Shown: positions 24,859 through 35,902 of the stretch, piece after piece
How positions within the stretch are numbered: position 1 is the first letter of the stretch
Layout: each line of letters opens with the position of its first letter
Assembly: GCA_019914945.1 (NCBI GenBank)
Contig: CM034111.1
Location: 2,666,001 to 2,730,000 of the forward strand
Reading direction: 5' to 3'
Source of the DNA: Typha latifolia
Lineage: Eukaryota > Streptophyta > Magnoliopsida > Poales > Typhaceae
DNA length: 64,000 nt
The notes under the pieces: model-generated
The model's database searches: none
What the model was told of the DNA's origin: nothing
The model's input: the letters and a program-made list of their open reading frames with translations, nothing else
Translations under genes and position numbers: made by a program

Positions 24859-27800
24859 ATGAAGGGTCGAAGCAGTAGTAGCGAGAGGAGAGTTTCCGCC
24901 AGATGGATTCTTATTCTAAGTGTCTTCAGCTTCGGCCTCGGGATGCTGTTCACAGATTGGTTAGTATTCTGAGTAAAGATCTAATTTTTGGGCTAGATCC
25001 TATTCATTGAAGAAATTGAGATTTGGATCCCTCTAAAAATAGTATTTTTACTCATATATTGTGATCCATCCAATTGGGTTTTCTTTGTTTGTTGGATTTA
25101 TATTATTTCTGAGTTCTTTCGGTTTGATAGGTTCTGGGATGCTCCTGAGTCGAATAATCAGATCATATACAAGAGGCGGCAGGAGCAAGAGTTGCAGATA
25201 ATCTCCGAGGATTGCTCCACCAAACGGGTTAGCGTTAACTCCTCTATTTTGGTGTCCTAAATTTACGAGATCGTTTTTAATTTGGAATCTATTGTTTTCA
25301 TCAGAAGCTTGACGAAGATGCGGATATAATGGGGGAAGTGACCAGGACACATGAAACCATACAGTGCGTAGATGAATCCGAGAAATGTTCTTTAAAATTA
25401 CTTGAGTTTGGTTGTTTTTAACTAAAAATGGTGCCCCGTGGGTGTTGATCTTATCAGATCTTTGGATAAGACAATCTCTACTCTGCAGATGGAGCTGGCC
25501 GCCAAGCGGAGTGCTCATGAGCTGCTTGGTGTTGGTGGTTCGCCGTCAACATCGGCAAGTGATCAGCAAAGGAAGAAGGCATTTGTTGTGATTGGAATCA
25601 ATACTGCATTTAGCAGCAGGAAGAGGCGGGATTCTATCAGAGAGACGTGGATGCCTCAAGGTAGTTCGTTGTACTAACACTTCATATAATCATTATTATT
25701 AGTTTTCCCTAGATGCTTCAAGGCAGTGTAGCTCAAGGTAAACTAAAAATGATCTGGAGAAGTTGGTGGAGCACAGAGAAATTCCCTACCAATATCATTT
25801 TGTTTTAAGAAGTAAATGAAACCAAAGCACCGATTTCTTAAGTAACTAATAATTGTTCAGTTATTTCTTTCTCTTGTATACATATTGTTCTGCCATCTTC
25901 AAGTTGCACAGACAGTTATTGTTTCACTCGTCCTTTTTTCAATTAGGCGAAAAGCTTCAACAACTTGAACAACAGAAAGGAATTGTCATTCGGTTCATGA
26001 TTGGCCATAGGTAATTTTACCCAGCTTCATTTAGCATTATATACTACAGATGCACGCATTCCATTCTCTTTGCAATGTCATTATGTTGCCATGTGAGTTT
26101 CTGCTTCATGTTAAAATCAATTAAACATGAAATATGTAAGAGATATTTAACCATATGTCATATCACTTGTTTTTGCTTCAGTACAATGTATCTTTACCAC
26201 ACTTGTTTCGGTTCATATGGATAATGATAACTGCTATGAAGATTCATTTTCTGAAAACGTTGTTGGCATATTAACTTTTTGTGCATCTAGATTATGATAT
26301 TTTGCACATCTTTATTTTGCTTGCTAGTTGTATTACTACCACTCACAGTGCATCTACTCTGTTGTAGGAAGTCTAATATAAATGTGCTTTATGGTATCTA
26401 TGTATTTGAACTGTTGGTTTATGATCACTGACTGATACGGGTTTTGTAATTACTAATAAGTTAGTCTAATTTGACCACTTTTATTATCTTTATGATATCT
26501 ATGTGTCACTAAGACTCCTCTAAGGAGATAAGAGTATGGACAGACGGTGGGATCAGAAATAGGAAGATAAATCTCTAAGGGCTACCATATTATTTCCCAA
26601 AGTAAATTATGCATGTAATTTCGCAGTAGATTTGGCTAAATGAAGGCCAGATGACATTCAGAGCTACTAAGTTGTGAAGAAAGTAATGCTATATACACCT
26701 AATTTTCAACTAATGTTAAATAGCTGCGGGATTTGTTCCTAATGAATGATAGTATGGCTTAGACTGTGAAGTACCCCTGTTTTAAAGTTACTATAGACTA
26801 GGCTAACGGAGGAGATATAAGGAAAACATTAGAAGCATAGCTAGAAATGGAGGATTATTTTTTATTTATAGAAAACTCTATATAAGATGCATGATGATCT
26901 AATTAGCTGTCTCTTTTAAATCTTATCCATACCTGGACAGACTTTTGGATTAGTGTTCTAGATCTGGACTTGAGTGCAAAAAGATAGTTTGGCTCCATTA
27001 ATCTTTATCATTGTTTGTTGTGCAAAATCTTCATGTTACTTACTAGTCTTTTCGTTACGATCTTACCTCTGTAGCATAGTTACCGATAAATCACAATAAA
27101 TCAAGGTAATTATGTTCTTGTGATTGAAAGACTAATTATTCTTGTTGTTACACAGTGCTACATCAAACAGTATTTTAGATAAAGCTATAGACTCGGAGGA
27201 AGCTCAGCATCATGACTTTCTTAGGCTGGTATGTTGAATTTTTTGGAACATTCAATTTAGTCACATCTCCAAGCTTGCCATTTATTCAGAAAATGTGACT
27301 TCTCTATCATGAACCAATATCCTCATACATGTAGGAGCATGTTGAAGGGTATCACGAACTATCTGCGAAGACAAAGATATTCTTTTCTACTGCTGTTGCC
27401 ATGTGGGATGCTGACTTTTATGTCAAGGTGGATGATGATGTCCATGTTAATCTAGGTTTGTATATGGCATCTTTGGAATCATCACGCCTCTTGGAGAATT
27501 TTGATGGATATATTTTACTGGTTTCTAATTTATATGATTCAGGAATGCTAGCCACAACTTTTGCCCGACATAGATCGAAACCAAGAACCTACATTGGTTG
27601 TATGAAGTCTGGCCCTGTTCTTTCTGATAAGTAATTCTCTTACAGAATTTCCCAAAACATGCCATCTGAAAGCAACACTGTATGGAATTTACATGTCTGA
27701 ATTGTTTTGTATCATTCCCATAGAAATGTGAAGTACCATGAACCTGAATACTGGAAATTTGGTGAGGAAGGGAACAAGTACTTTCGCCATGCTACTGGGC

Positions 27801-28272
27801 AAATTTATGCTATCTCGAAAGATCTGGCCACCTACATCTCAATCAACCAGTAAGATTATACAACTCACATGAACGAATTTACTTAATAAGGGCATAGTCA
27901 TCCTAATTGATCGAGTCATATCCTGCAGGCCTATATTGCATAAATATGCAAATGAGGACGTAACATTAGGCTCTTGGTTTATTGGGCTGGAAGTTGAACA
28001 TATTGATGAGAGGAACATGTGCTGTGGAACTCCGCCAGGTTGGTTTCCTTCTTAGTTACTGAATGTCCAATCATTATTTAAAGACCATTCTCATTATTTT
28101 TGTTCTTCTTTAAACTACTCCAGACTGCGAGTGGAAGTCGCAAGCAGGAAATGTTTGCATTGCATCATTTGACTGGAGCTGCAGTGGGATCTGCAAATCG
28201 GTGGACAGAATGAAAGATGTGCACGCCAAGTGCGGTGAAGGAGATGGTGCTGTTTGGAGTGCTTTGCTCTAG
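24859..28272 (+). CDS. Beta-1,3-galactosyltransferase (GT31, DUF4094 type)
   Basis: Eleven exons, 396 residues: 24859-24959, 25131-25227, 25305-25363, 25458-25660, 25947-26010, 27156-27228, 27335-27455, 27543-27630, 27724-27849, 27929-28038, 28124-28272. It is a Golgi type II membrane enzyme expected to transfer galactose in beta-1,3 linkage, as in arabinogalactan or N-glycan synthesis. The N-terminus is short and basic ([11 protein letters not shown]), followed by a signal anchor at about residues 14-34. The plant DUF4094 stem ends with [13 protein letters not shown]. The GT31 domain has [22 protein letters not shown] (about 129-150), the KVDDDV metal-binding DxD motif (DDD at 232-234), [10 protein letters not shown] and the EDVTLGSW block. 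The Cys-rich end ([19 protein letters not shown]) is typical of the family. It resembles Arabidopsis At1g77810 (from memory). The 87-nt intron at 27456-27542 is in frame and stop-free. Confidence 0.93.
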
Positions 28273-28809
28273 CGATGGGATTTGGGCCTTCAGTGGCAAC
28301 TTCAAATACTTTCTCAATCTCAGCAACTGTGAAAATGAATGCAAATCGAAAAGTACCTTTGAAGGAGAACAATGTACGTCATCGGTATATCTGTGGTTAC
28401 TACGCCCATTAACAAGAATGACAATGCAGAGAATTCCCTTGTTTCGATAAGGATACCTTGATGATTTGATGATTGATCATGTTGAGTGCACTTGGTAGGA
28501 CAAGTAGAAACAGAGAGATGATAGCTTGTACTGCATTTTTGGGGGAAATGGATTGTGAAAGAAGAGTTGAGAACATATAAAAGATGGACTTAGGGAGATT
28601 CATTTCTGACATGTGTATGTCATAAAACTCTTTGACTCTGTACACGTATATTTATCTCCAATTGATTCATTATTCACTTGTACGAATCTAGGACTGCTCA
28701 TTGTTCAATTACAATATTTTTGTCCTTTTCTCTTTGACAGAGTACTTGCCTCTTGAAATCCTATGTGTTGTGTTGTGATATCGCAGAGCAAAAACCACTC
28801 TTTGCTGAG

Positions 28810-28810
28810 T

Positions 28811-28849
<39 letters not shown>

Positions 28850-28852
28850 GTA
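28810..28852. repeat. Compound microsatellite (TA)n(TGTA)n
   Basis: About 27 bases of TA repeats run into four TGTA units, downstream of the galactosyltransferase gene. Confidence 0.9.
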
Positions 28853-31067
28853 TCATTCAATTTAAAGCATTTGTGGTTGCTTTATCTGGAGTTAGACAAA
28901 TAATCCAATCTTTAATTAGACATGGATTAGGATTTAGGTGAACAGCTTGTAGCAAGTCCCAAACTCGAATTTTGAACTATCAAGTCATTGAGAACATAGA
29001 TTACCAAGGTTTTCGATAATGGCGTAGGATGAAATCTCAAAGCACAACACAGGTCTCAGCGTTTCCAAAGCAGGACTCGGCCCGGTGCCGTCATCTCCCT
29101 TCAAGGAGAGGTAGTACAAGGAAGAGGGAGGGTAAGAAAAGGCAAAAAAATGGTCGAATTATTTGAGATAAACTTCCTTGTGATTTAGAGAGATAGCTAG
29201 GAAGAGAGTATATGTGTGCATGCATGTTATGTTCATACATCATAACTTGGGTTTAGAGATAAGAGGTTAACTATAACACTATGGAATTAAGTAACTTTTA
29301 ATTCGTGCATAATGAATGCTTATTCATAAATTTAATTTTTTCTTAAATACATTTTGTAACTAAATATTTATTTACGTAAATTTTAATTAAATCTTATATA
29401 AGATAAATCAAAGGGACCAATTATGTATAAAATGTTACAGCCAGAGAGATGCGATAAAAGGCACATTTTCTAAGTTAGAAAATAGTCTCTATTAGCTGAA
29501 AATGAACAAAATACCCTCCTCTATACAACCATTTTCCATTTTTTTAATTCCTTCCAAATCCTATTTCCATTTCTATTAGCGAGACATGACCAAAATAATC
29601 TTATCTGTAGTTAAGAGTATTTGTCATTTATTAAATTACAAAGTTTTTTTCAAAATTAAGTCAGAATTTGGATCTGAAACCAAAACATAGACAACAGAAG
29701 GGATGGTGGTGAACGTAGGGACGAAGAAAGGGATGGATCCTATTTCGGCATGCCGTGGAGATGTGCATTTTATTTCATGTTTGCCGAAAGTGTAGTAGAA
29801 TGTGGACATGCATATAATTACCATCACCTAAAGGCTAATTGCCAATTTCCTAGTATTTGTTAAAAATATATAATTTTGTGTATCAATTACTCAAACTATT
29901 TATTTTGATAAATTATGTAGTTTTTCATCGTATTTCCACAATAAACACTTAACTCCTCTATAATCTACACTAAATTATAACGGTTAGATTTTTCATCTAA
30001 AATTAATGGCACAAATACTAGAATATATGTAGTTTATTAGCGACAAGATTTTCATCGTAATATAAAAGAAATTCTATAAAACTTGATAAATTTTTTAGAA
30101 AATTTTTAAATTTTATAATTGGATTAGCGATATCTAAACACACGTATTTTCGAATTTAAGTTCAAAACAAATTAGTCATGTAAAGAAAAAAAGTTACAAG
30201 TAAATTTAAAATAGTCAAAAAGTAAGAAAGAAAGATATGAAAATATACTGTACTAGTAGTGTCCTTCCTTCGTGGACCCTGCGCTGACTTTCCAACTTAC
30301 TCTCTTTTCAACTTTCAACGCATCAAGGGATCGATCGATTGGTTGGTGCATATAAGAGATGGAAGTCTTACGTTGACTTTGTTGAGTGGGCATGGGAATA
30401 TGGATGTAAAAGGAGAATCTCATAGTTGACGAGAGAAGGATAGCAATTATGGTCTCTACCACCCAACTTGGGATGAAGACTGAGGGACCTTCAATTCTCC
30501 AAATAATTTTGGGTAATTGGGCCATCCCCACGAACTCCATTCATCAACCATCAAAGGGATCAACCAACGAGTACTTGGCTCTTTTTTAACAGCATAAAGA
30601 TAGCTAAAATAATTTTGTATAATTTTACGAAGCAAAGTTTTGAATTCGATTAGTTACTCACATTTTTTAGTTTTAATTTTTAAAAAATTAGATTTAATTA
30701 GAAAATATCTCTAAACTCAAAGCAAACAAGATCTTAAATTTTAGTAGTAATAACACTGAACCTATAAAATTTATGCACACTCTAATAGAAAATTAACACA
30801 CTCAGTTTTTATAAGAATATGCCAAAATATTTGCACAAAATTTTATTTACAAAAGTTTTAGTAATATTAAGATTCGACTTTTATGCACGTGTTTCTCATA
30901 TGAAAATTAAAATTATGCACATTTTATGATAGAAAATTAAAATTAAAAGTTTTTTTTTTGTTCAAATAGCCGAAATATGCCCAAGATATTTTGTAACTTT
31001 AACCCAATATATATATATATATATTAAATTCACTAACAATTTCTTGAGAAAACAAATAACTCAGATA

Positions 31068-31089
31068 GTGCAGTGCAGTGCAGTGCAGG
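31068..31089. repeat. Pentanucleotide GTGCA repeat
   Basis: Four consecutive GTGCA units occur within AT-rich DNA. A looser GTGCAGTGCA recurs about 230 bp downstream in the tRNA-like segment. Confidence 0.75.
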
Positions 31090-31280
31090 GTGCCCACAGA
31101 TCACTAGGTCAACTAGTTCTCGCACCACTCCTGAATTAGTAGTTGGGTGAGCCCACCTTTCAATTTCCTGTACTACTAACTACTAAGGTGGAGATCACAA
31201 GAGAGTCCCATCAAAGAAAAAAAATATATTCAAAGGAGCTACTCATGATCCTCCTAATTCATTTATTTAAGTTAAAATTA

Positions 31281-31335
31281 TAGCTCAGTGATTATAGTGC
31301 AGTGCATTATGGGCTTGATTCCTGCTCGATTCCGT
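31281..31335 (+). mobile_element. Possible tRNA-derived SINE fragment
   Basis: TAGCTCAGTGAT resembles the tRNA A box, and GCTCGATTCC 43 bp further on (start to start) resembles the B box, as in tRNA-headed plant SINEs. A diverged counterpart on the minus strand near 31820-31910 has the same TTATAGCTCA opening. No cloverleaf with proper stems is evident, so it is not called as a tRNA gene. This call is weak and rests only on motif similarity. Confidence 0.25.
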
Positions 31336-32019
31336 ATTTAGTGGATATTTCTATTAAAAAGTTATATGAGTATGATAATTAAAAAAAAATTTAATTATTT
31401 AAGTCATCTCTGGCTGCTTGCTAAATAACTAAAATTGAATCCATTATAGATTCAATTTTTATACATAGCATTAGATAGTGTTTAGATTAGTTAGGAAAAG
31501 CGAAAGAATAATATTGGAGATTAAACTACATGAAGAATGTAGGCAGAATTAAGGCTAAATAAATGTGTTTACCTTAGCACAGGTGGGGAGTGGTGGATCC
31601 TTTGCATCTCAAGTTGTAGAAATTCCCGACAAACTAAATTTTATGCATTTATTTTAGTTTACACTATATACTTTTTTTCCCTATTTAATCATAGAAAATA
31701 TTTTGTGTAATACATAATCAATCGTTTGGGATATATTTTAAAATTATTTGCATAAACTATAATAAACACATAATCGCAACTAACATAAATTGTTGGGTCC
31801 TATACCTCTCCCACTAAAACATTATTAAAGTTTAAATCCTTATGAGAATATTTCTATGAAAAGATTAACTCTGTTGCCCAATCAAATGTTCATCATATTG
31901 AGCTATAAGTTAAACTCTTAGAATTATCAAAAGGAAAAAAAGAAGAAGGAATCTACAGCTCCATGATTGACCAATCATAAACATCATCAATCACTTAGTA
32001 GTAAACTATATTAAAATAT

Positions 32020-32022
<3 letters not shown>

Positions 32023-32055
<33 letters not shown>
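32023..32055. repeat. GA microsatellite upstream of SAUR
   Basis: Uninterrupted GA array of about 33 bases, about 100 bp upstream of the SAUR TATA box. Confidence 0.95.
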
Positions 32056-32059
<4 letters not shown>

Positions 32060-32153
32060 AAATGGACACAGGATTCCGTAGCATGGACGTACAAAAGTCT
32101 TTAAGGAAATTGCCACGATCGATCACTCCCTTCTCCCAACTTTTCTCGGCGCC

Positions 32154-32160
32154 TATAAAT
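32154..32160 (+). promoter_or_regulatory. TATA box of the SAUR gene
   Basis: TATAAAT in a GC-rich local context, 107 bp upstream of the SAUR start codon. Position and sequence fit a plant core promoter, which would start transcription near 32185-32195. Confidence 0.55.
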
Positions 32161-32229
32161 CATTCATCTCCTAACGCTTAAAACCCCAGAAGCCGAAACC
32201 GAACTCCAAGCTAGCATAGAAGAATATCG

Positions 32230-32252
32230 TATATATATATATATATATATAT
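32230..32252. repeat. TA microsatellite in the SAUR leader
   Basis: Pure TA array of 23 bases between the TATA box and the ATG at 32267, so probably in the 5' UTR. It could itself act as a cryptic TATA element. Confidence 0.9.
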
Positions 32253-32266
32253 CAAGATCGAGCAGC

Positions 32267-32569
32267 ATGCAAGAGGAGAGGAGATCAAAGATGAAGAAGG
32301 GATCGCTGGCAGTAAGAGTTGGGCTGGAAGGCGAAGAAGGTGGCTTTAAGAGGTTCGTCATCCCCATATCCTACCTCTACCATCCTCTCTTTAAGACCCT
32401 TCTCGAGTCCGCCCAAGAAGTCTACGGCTACGCTTCGTCGGGGCCGCTCAAACTCCCCTGCTCCGTCGACGACTTCCTCCATCTCCGGTGGCTCATCGAG
32501 CGCGAATCGCAGGGCTCGTCTCATGGCCACCAGCATCACCAGCTCTCCTTCTCCTTGCACTCCTGTTGA
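32267..32569 (+). CDS. SAUR (small auxin-up RNA) protein, SAUR32-like
   Basis: Single-exon gene for 100 residues, typical of SAURs, which are intronless and auxin-inducible. Characterised members inhibit PP2C-D phosphatases at the plasma membrane and so activate the proton pump and cell expansion. The SAUR domain covers about residues 12-80, with AVRVGLE, GGFKRFVIPISYLYHPLF, LLESAQEVYGY, GPLKLPCSVDDFL and HLRWLIERE. The His/Ser-rich tail is short. The ATG at 32267 gives the KKG-containing N-terminus of this subfamily; a second ATG at 32291 is possible. Base composition is high in third-position G+C, unlike the AT-rich surroundings. The gene sits between three dinucleotide arrays. Confidence 0.92.
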   Translation: MQEERRSKMKKGSLAVRVGLEGEEGGFKRFVIPISYLYHPLFKTLLESAQEVYGYASSGPLKLPCSVDDFLHLRWLIERESQGSSHGHQHHQLSFSLHSC

Positions 32570-32591
32570 TGATATTTATATCTATATTTAC

Positions 32592-32595
<4 letters not shown>

Positions 32596-32631
<36 letters not shown>
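32596..32631. repeat. GA microsatellite in the SAUR 3' UTR
   Basis: Uninterrupted GA array of about 36 bases starting 27 bp after the SAUR stop codon. Confidence 0.95.
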
Positions 32632-32633
<2 letters not shown>

Positions 32634-33855
32634 CTATCTTTATTAAGTTCTTGATCATAGTCTTTTTGTAGTTGTATACTGAAGAGCAGAAGCGAGTTGT
32701 TAGATTCTCAAACATCGATGAAGTTTTCAAGATGGTAATTTGTTAAGATCGGAAGGATATGATTAAAAATTTCTTCTTCTTTTGTCTCGTTTTAATCGAG
32801 AGTGTAATTTCTGAGTTCAGATAATTATGGTTCCGAGGAGCTCGCAAATCGCAGTTAGTGACTTACTGCTGCGCACCCTGCAATCGTCTCGATTAAAATA
32901 AGTCAAAAACTTTCAATATATTTTCGTTCGTAATTTCTTTATGGAATCCCATTATTTTATATGATCGACAGTTCAAATAGCGTGCGATAAGTAGTCATGA
33001 GGTCAAAGGGGGTTCTACTGTATAAGTTGGAAATGGACGAATTATTTCCTCAGGAGCTGTAGAAGGAGAGTTAGCCGGAGGTCCTTAGGTTGGCGTAAAG
33101 TTATATAACGTTTACTTTCACACAAAAATAATGTTATGTAATGTGAAGAGAGAGTACGGTTAATTATGCCGGCCACTGTCACTCCTCCTCCTCCTCCTCC
33201 TCCTCCTTTCATCTTTCTAATGGGAGATGAGTGAGACTAATCTTTTCCTCCTCTTCTCTCTACTTGTTATTGTAGATTTATCTTGCTCGACCCCTTTCTT
33301 GTCTTCCATCAGTCAACGACTATAGCGGTGAACTCTCACCGCGAATCTGTTTATTATTGTAGCTGAGTATGAGGCTTATGTTAAACAATCGTCACTCTAT
33401 TCTTTTTCTCAATTGGTATATTAGGTTGTCGTCATTAATGCATTAATGAATCTTTAAGACTAGGGAACTTTTTTCTTCTGAAAAAAATAAAGTATTATGC
33501 GGTCGCATCGTAGTGTAATTACATATCCATCTTAGGAAAGTGCAGATAATTAATTACAATATGATTTAATTTTTCAAAGGATGCATAACCTTATATGCAT
33601 ATTGTTACATAAAGTTCAAATGCAAGTGCTCGGATTCAGACGGCACCACAAGTAGCTGAGTGGGTGATGAGTCTCTCACTATGTTACATGGACCGCACCA
33701 CTTTATACTTTATTCGTTTACTTTATATCGATCGAATACATTTTGACATACAAAGTTGATGCATTTTTGCAAGGATATCGTGGAGCTTATTCTTCTTTTC
33801 TTATTCTTCTTTTATTGGGATAAGATTAGATCTTCACACTTTAATTACAGATGCA

Positions 33856-34030
33856 TGGGATGATAACCGATAAATATCGCGGTGCTTATACAACTGTAGT
33901 TATTTGCGATTTCCCAAAGTTATCATTCTACCAATTCATACGGTCTTCCACTAGATATTTGTACATATTAGTAGAATATAAAGTTATCACTGATATTTTA
34001 TTATCTGAGATATTTATCATCCCACTCATG
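33856..34030. repeat. Imperfect inverted repeat around about 175 bp
   Basis: CATGGGATGAT followed by a gap and AAATATC (33856-33879) is mirrored by GATATTTATCATCCCACTCATG (34009-34030 on the plus strand). The left arm carries an extra AACCGATA. The ends could belong to a small decayed transposon or be a hairpin-prone spacer. Confidence 0.4.
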
Positions 34031-35168
34031 TATTTAATATCTTAGAAACACTCTTCTTAATAGATAGTTGCCACATATAGATGAGTTAAATTAATTATAA
34101 ATATAAAATAATGTTAATATCATTGAGTAAGTTTTTTTAAGATTAACATAACAATAAACGAAAACCTTATTTTAAAGTTAAATGAGGAATCTTTTAGATA
34201 TTTTAATTTCTTATTCCCAAGAGTAATAGAATATATATATATATTTCATCAAATGCAATTTGGTTAAAGTTAACTCAGAACAATTTTAAGGCATTAAAAA
34301 TAAAATATTGCGGTCTAATCATAAATATCGGATTCATATGATATGAATGATAATCTAACACTAACATTAACCCATCCATTTTCCGCAGCCGCTGAAAGGT
34401 GTAAAGGATATTATAAGAATAAATTAGTGAAGAGATATTTATACACATGTATGGAAATATTTATTTTCCATGCATTAAACCATATCCATGGCACTTATCC
34501 GGGGATTAAAGTTAAATATTTCAGGATCCCGCAGTTTAAAGCACTCTTATCCTGGATATAGAGGACTTAAATTACCATTTATTCTTAGTAACACGGATAA
34601 CTATCACGTGTAACGATAGCTTAGCAAGATAAGACGCACTCACAGTGCGACCACTTTGATGCATTTATCTAACCGAATCAGTGGAGGTGGTCCAGTTTTA
34701 TATTAAAACTAGCATGGTGTGCTAATTGCCTAGTTCGACTATCTTTATCCTAATAGGAATCCTATTTAAAAGAATGAGATCAAATGTTCCAGAAGCTAAA
34801 AAGATTTTGTTCGGATTTAAAGAGTGTAAAAGAAACGTTTGGAACATTGAATCATTAATTTTCTTATTTTTTTTGGAGGGGGTGGGGGACGGGAAAGAAG
34901 GAAGCTAAGGTAAACATACACGTGTTTGGCAAACAGCAGCCTAGTTAATGGGTTAAATGGACATCATTGTTCTCATGGGCGTCTCGGATCTAAGTTCAAT
35001 TCTGCCGTCTAAAAGAAACTTAATCAAAGTTTTGACACTATCATTATCATCATATATGGTATCTCAACTCTCAAGGCAACTTGTTCCCAATTTACATTTG
35101 ATTCTTACATTCTGTACAAGAGTAGCAATTCCATTTCCATAGAACAAGAATTCATAGAAATTCCTGTG

Positions 35169-35441
35169 CCGACGCCTTTGGCGGGCCACGGATCACCTTC
35201 TCAATTTTCCGGCGGATTTTGTAGAGTAAGAAGAACCATCGAGTCTTCAAGGAGAGAGGTCTGGACTGCTATAGGTTTCTCCGTCTCGGAGATTTGGAGG
35301 CAGTGGAGGGCCTTTTTCCGGGTGTCTTTTGATGACTTGCTGGCGTTGATCTCTTTATAATTCTCTGTATTCCTTCCCTTGCAAATCCCTCCCTTGTTTC
35401 TCCTCCCCTCGCCCCTGTCCTCTCTTTGAAGAGAAGAGAAA
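35169..35441. mobile_element. Retroposed-type insertion with 17-bp target-site duplication
   Basis: A 273-bp segment is bounded by two identical 17-bp copies of TCATAGAAATTCCTGTG (35152-35168 and 35442-35458). The inside is more GC-rich than its surroundings and ends in an A-rich GAAGAGAAGAGAAA. It has no terminal inverted repeats. A long perfect duplication with an A-rich tail is what LINE-driven insertion leaves (truncated LINE, SINE or retroposed transcript). A plus-strand frame (to 35360) reads through most of it but shows no motif I recognise. The duplication is seen directly; the mechanism is inferred. Confidence 0.6.
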
Positions 35442-35902
35442 TCATAGAAATTCCTGTGAGTACAAAATACTGATAGGAGGAAAATTTCCTGAAAGTCTGA
35501 AAGAAAAACTGTTGCCTTGTTCGTGTTCTTGGATCAAGTCAAGGCAATTCAAAACATGATCCTATGCATGTGGAAAGTATTGGTGTTCATATCATATGCT
35601 ACGTAAGAGTGTACGTTGTAACTCATCCTTGTACAGGGAGAACCGTTCTTCTCTCTCTTCAGTAACTTTAACGTTTATATGGTGGAATCCCAATAAGCAA
35701 GCCTGCTCAGACTTCTTTCCTGTAGATTTCTTGGGATTAGAAAGCAAATTGTTCTCTAGTTATGGACAAGTAGAAGTCTTGGAGGCTTTGACTGTTAGCT
35801 TCCATAGCAATTCCAAGAGACGCTTTGGATAGACAAATGACCATCCTAAAGACTAGTAAGTAGATGAGAAATCTTCCATCATGCAGCTAGTTCTTGTGAC
35901 CA

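Larger units (their letters stand above)
28273..32266. other. AT-rich intergenic region upstream of SAUR
   Basis: After the likely 3' UTR of the galactosyltransferase (to about 28.7 kb), the region is strongly AT-rich with microsatellites. A patch richer in G and C at about 30250-30545 holds a minus-strand frame of 95 residues without any recognised motif; I do not call it a gene. A GTGCA repeat (31068-31089) and a tRNA-like, possibly SINE-derived, piece (31281-31335) are the other distinguishable items. Confidence 0.5.
32570..35902. other. Intergenic region downstream of SAUR
   Basis: The beginning is the SAUR 3' UTR, including a GA array. The rest is mostly AT-rich. It holds a CTC trinucleotide run at 33182-33208, an imperfect inverted repeat at 33856-34030, and from about 34.4 to 34.7 kb several TTATC/GATAA-containing inverted pairs. 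A 273-bp insertion with 17-bp flanking repeats lies at 35169-35441. Short frames here lack recognisable motifs. Confidence 0.5.

Noticed and set aside
25048..25518. Minus-strand frame of 156 codons
   Set aside because: Antisense to exons 2-4 of the galactosyltransferase; no family features.
27456..27542. Treating 27401-27634 as one continuous exon
   Set aside because: Family alignment from memory has VNLGMLATT-type continuity, and consensus GT...AG ends bound the 87 nt; splicing is the default, retention only a hypothesis.
30253..30540. Minus-strand frame of 95 codons in a GC-richer patch
   Set aside because: No motif or splice context; could be a gene relic but nothing supports a call.
31281..31335. 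tRNA gene
   Set aside because: Only A- and B-box-like strings are present; no acceptor, anticodon or T stems can be drawn.
32285..32560. Minus-strand frame antisense to SAUR
   Set aside because: Shadow of the GC-rich SAUR coding sequence.
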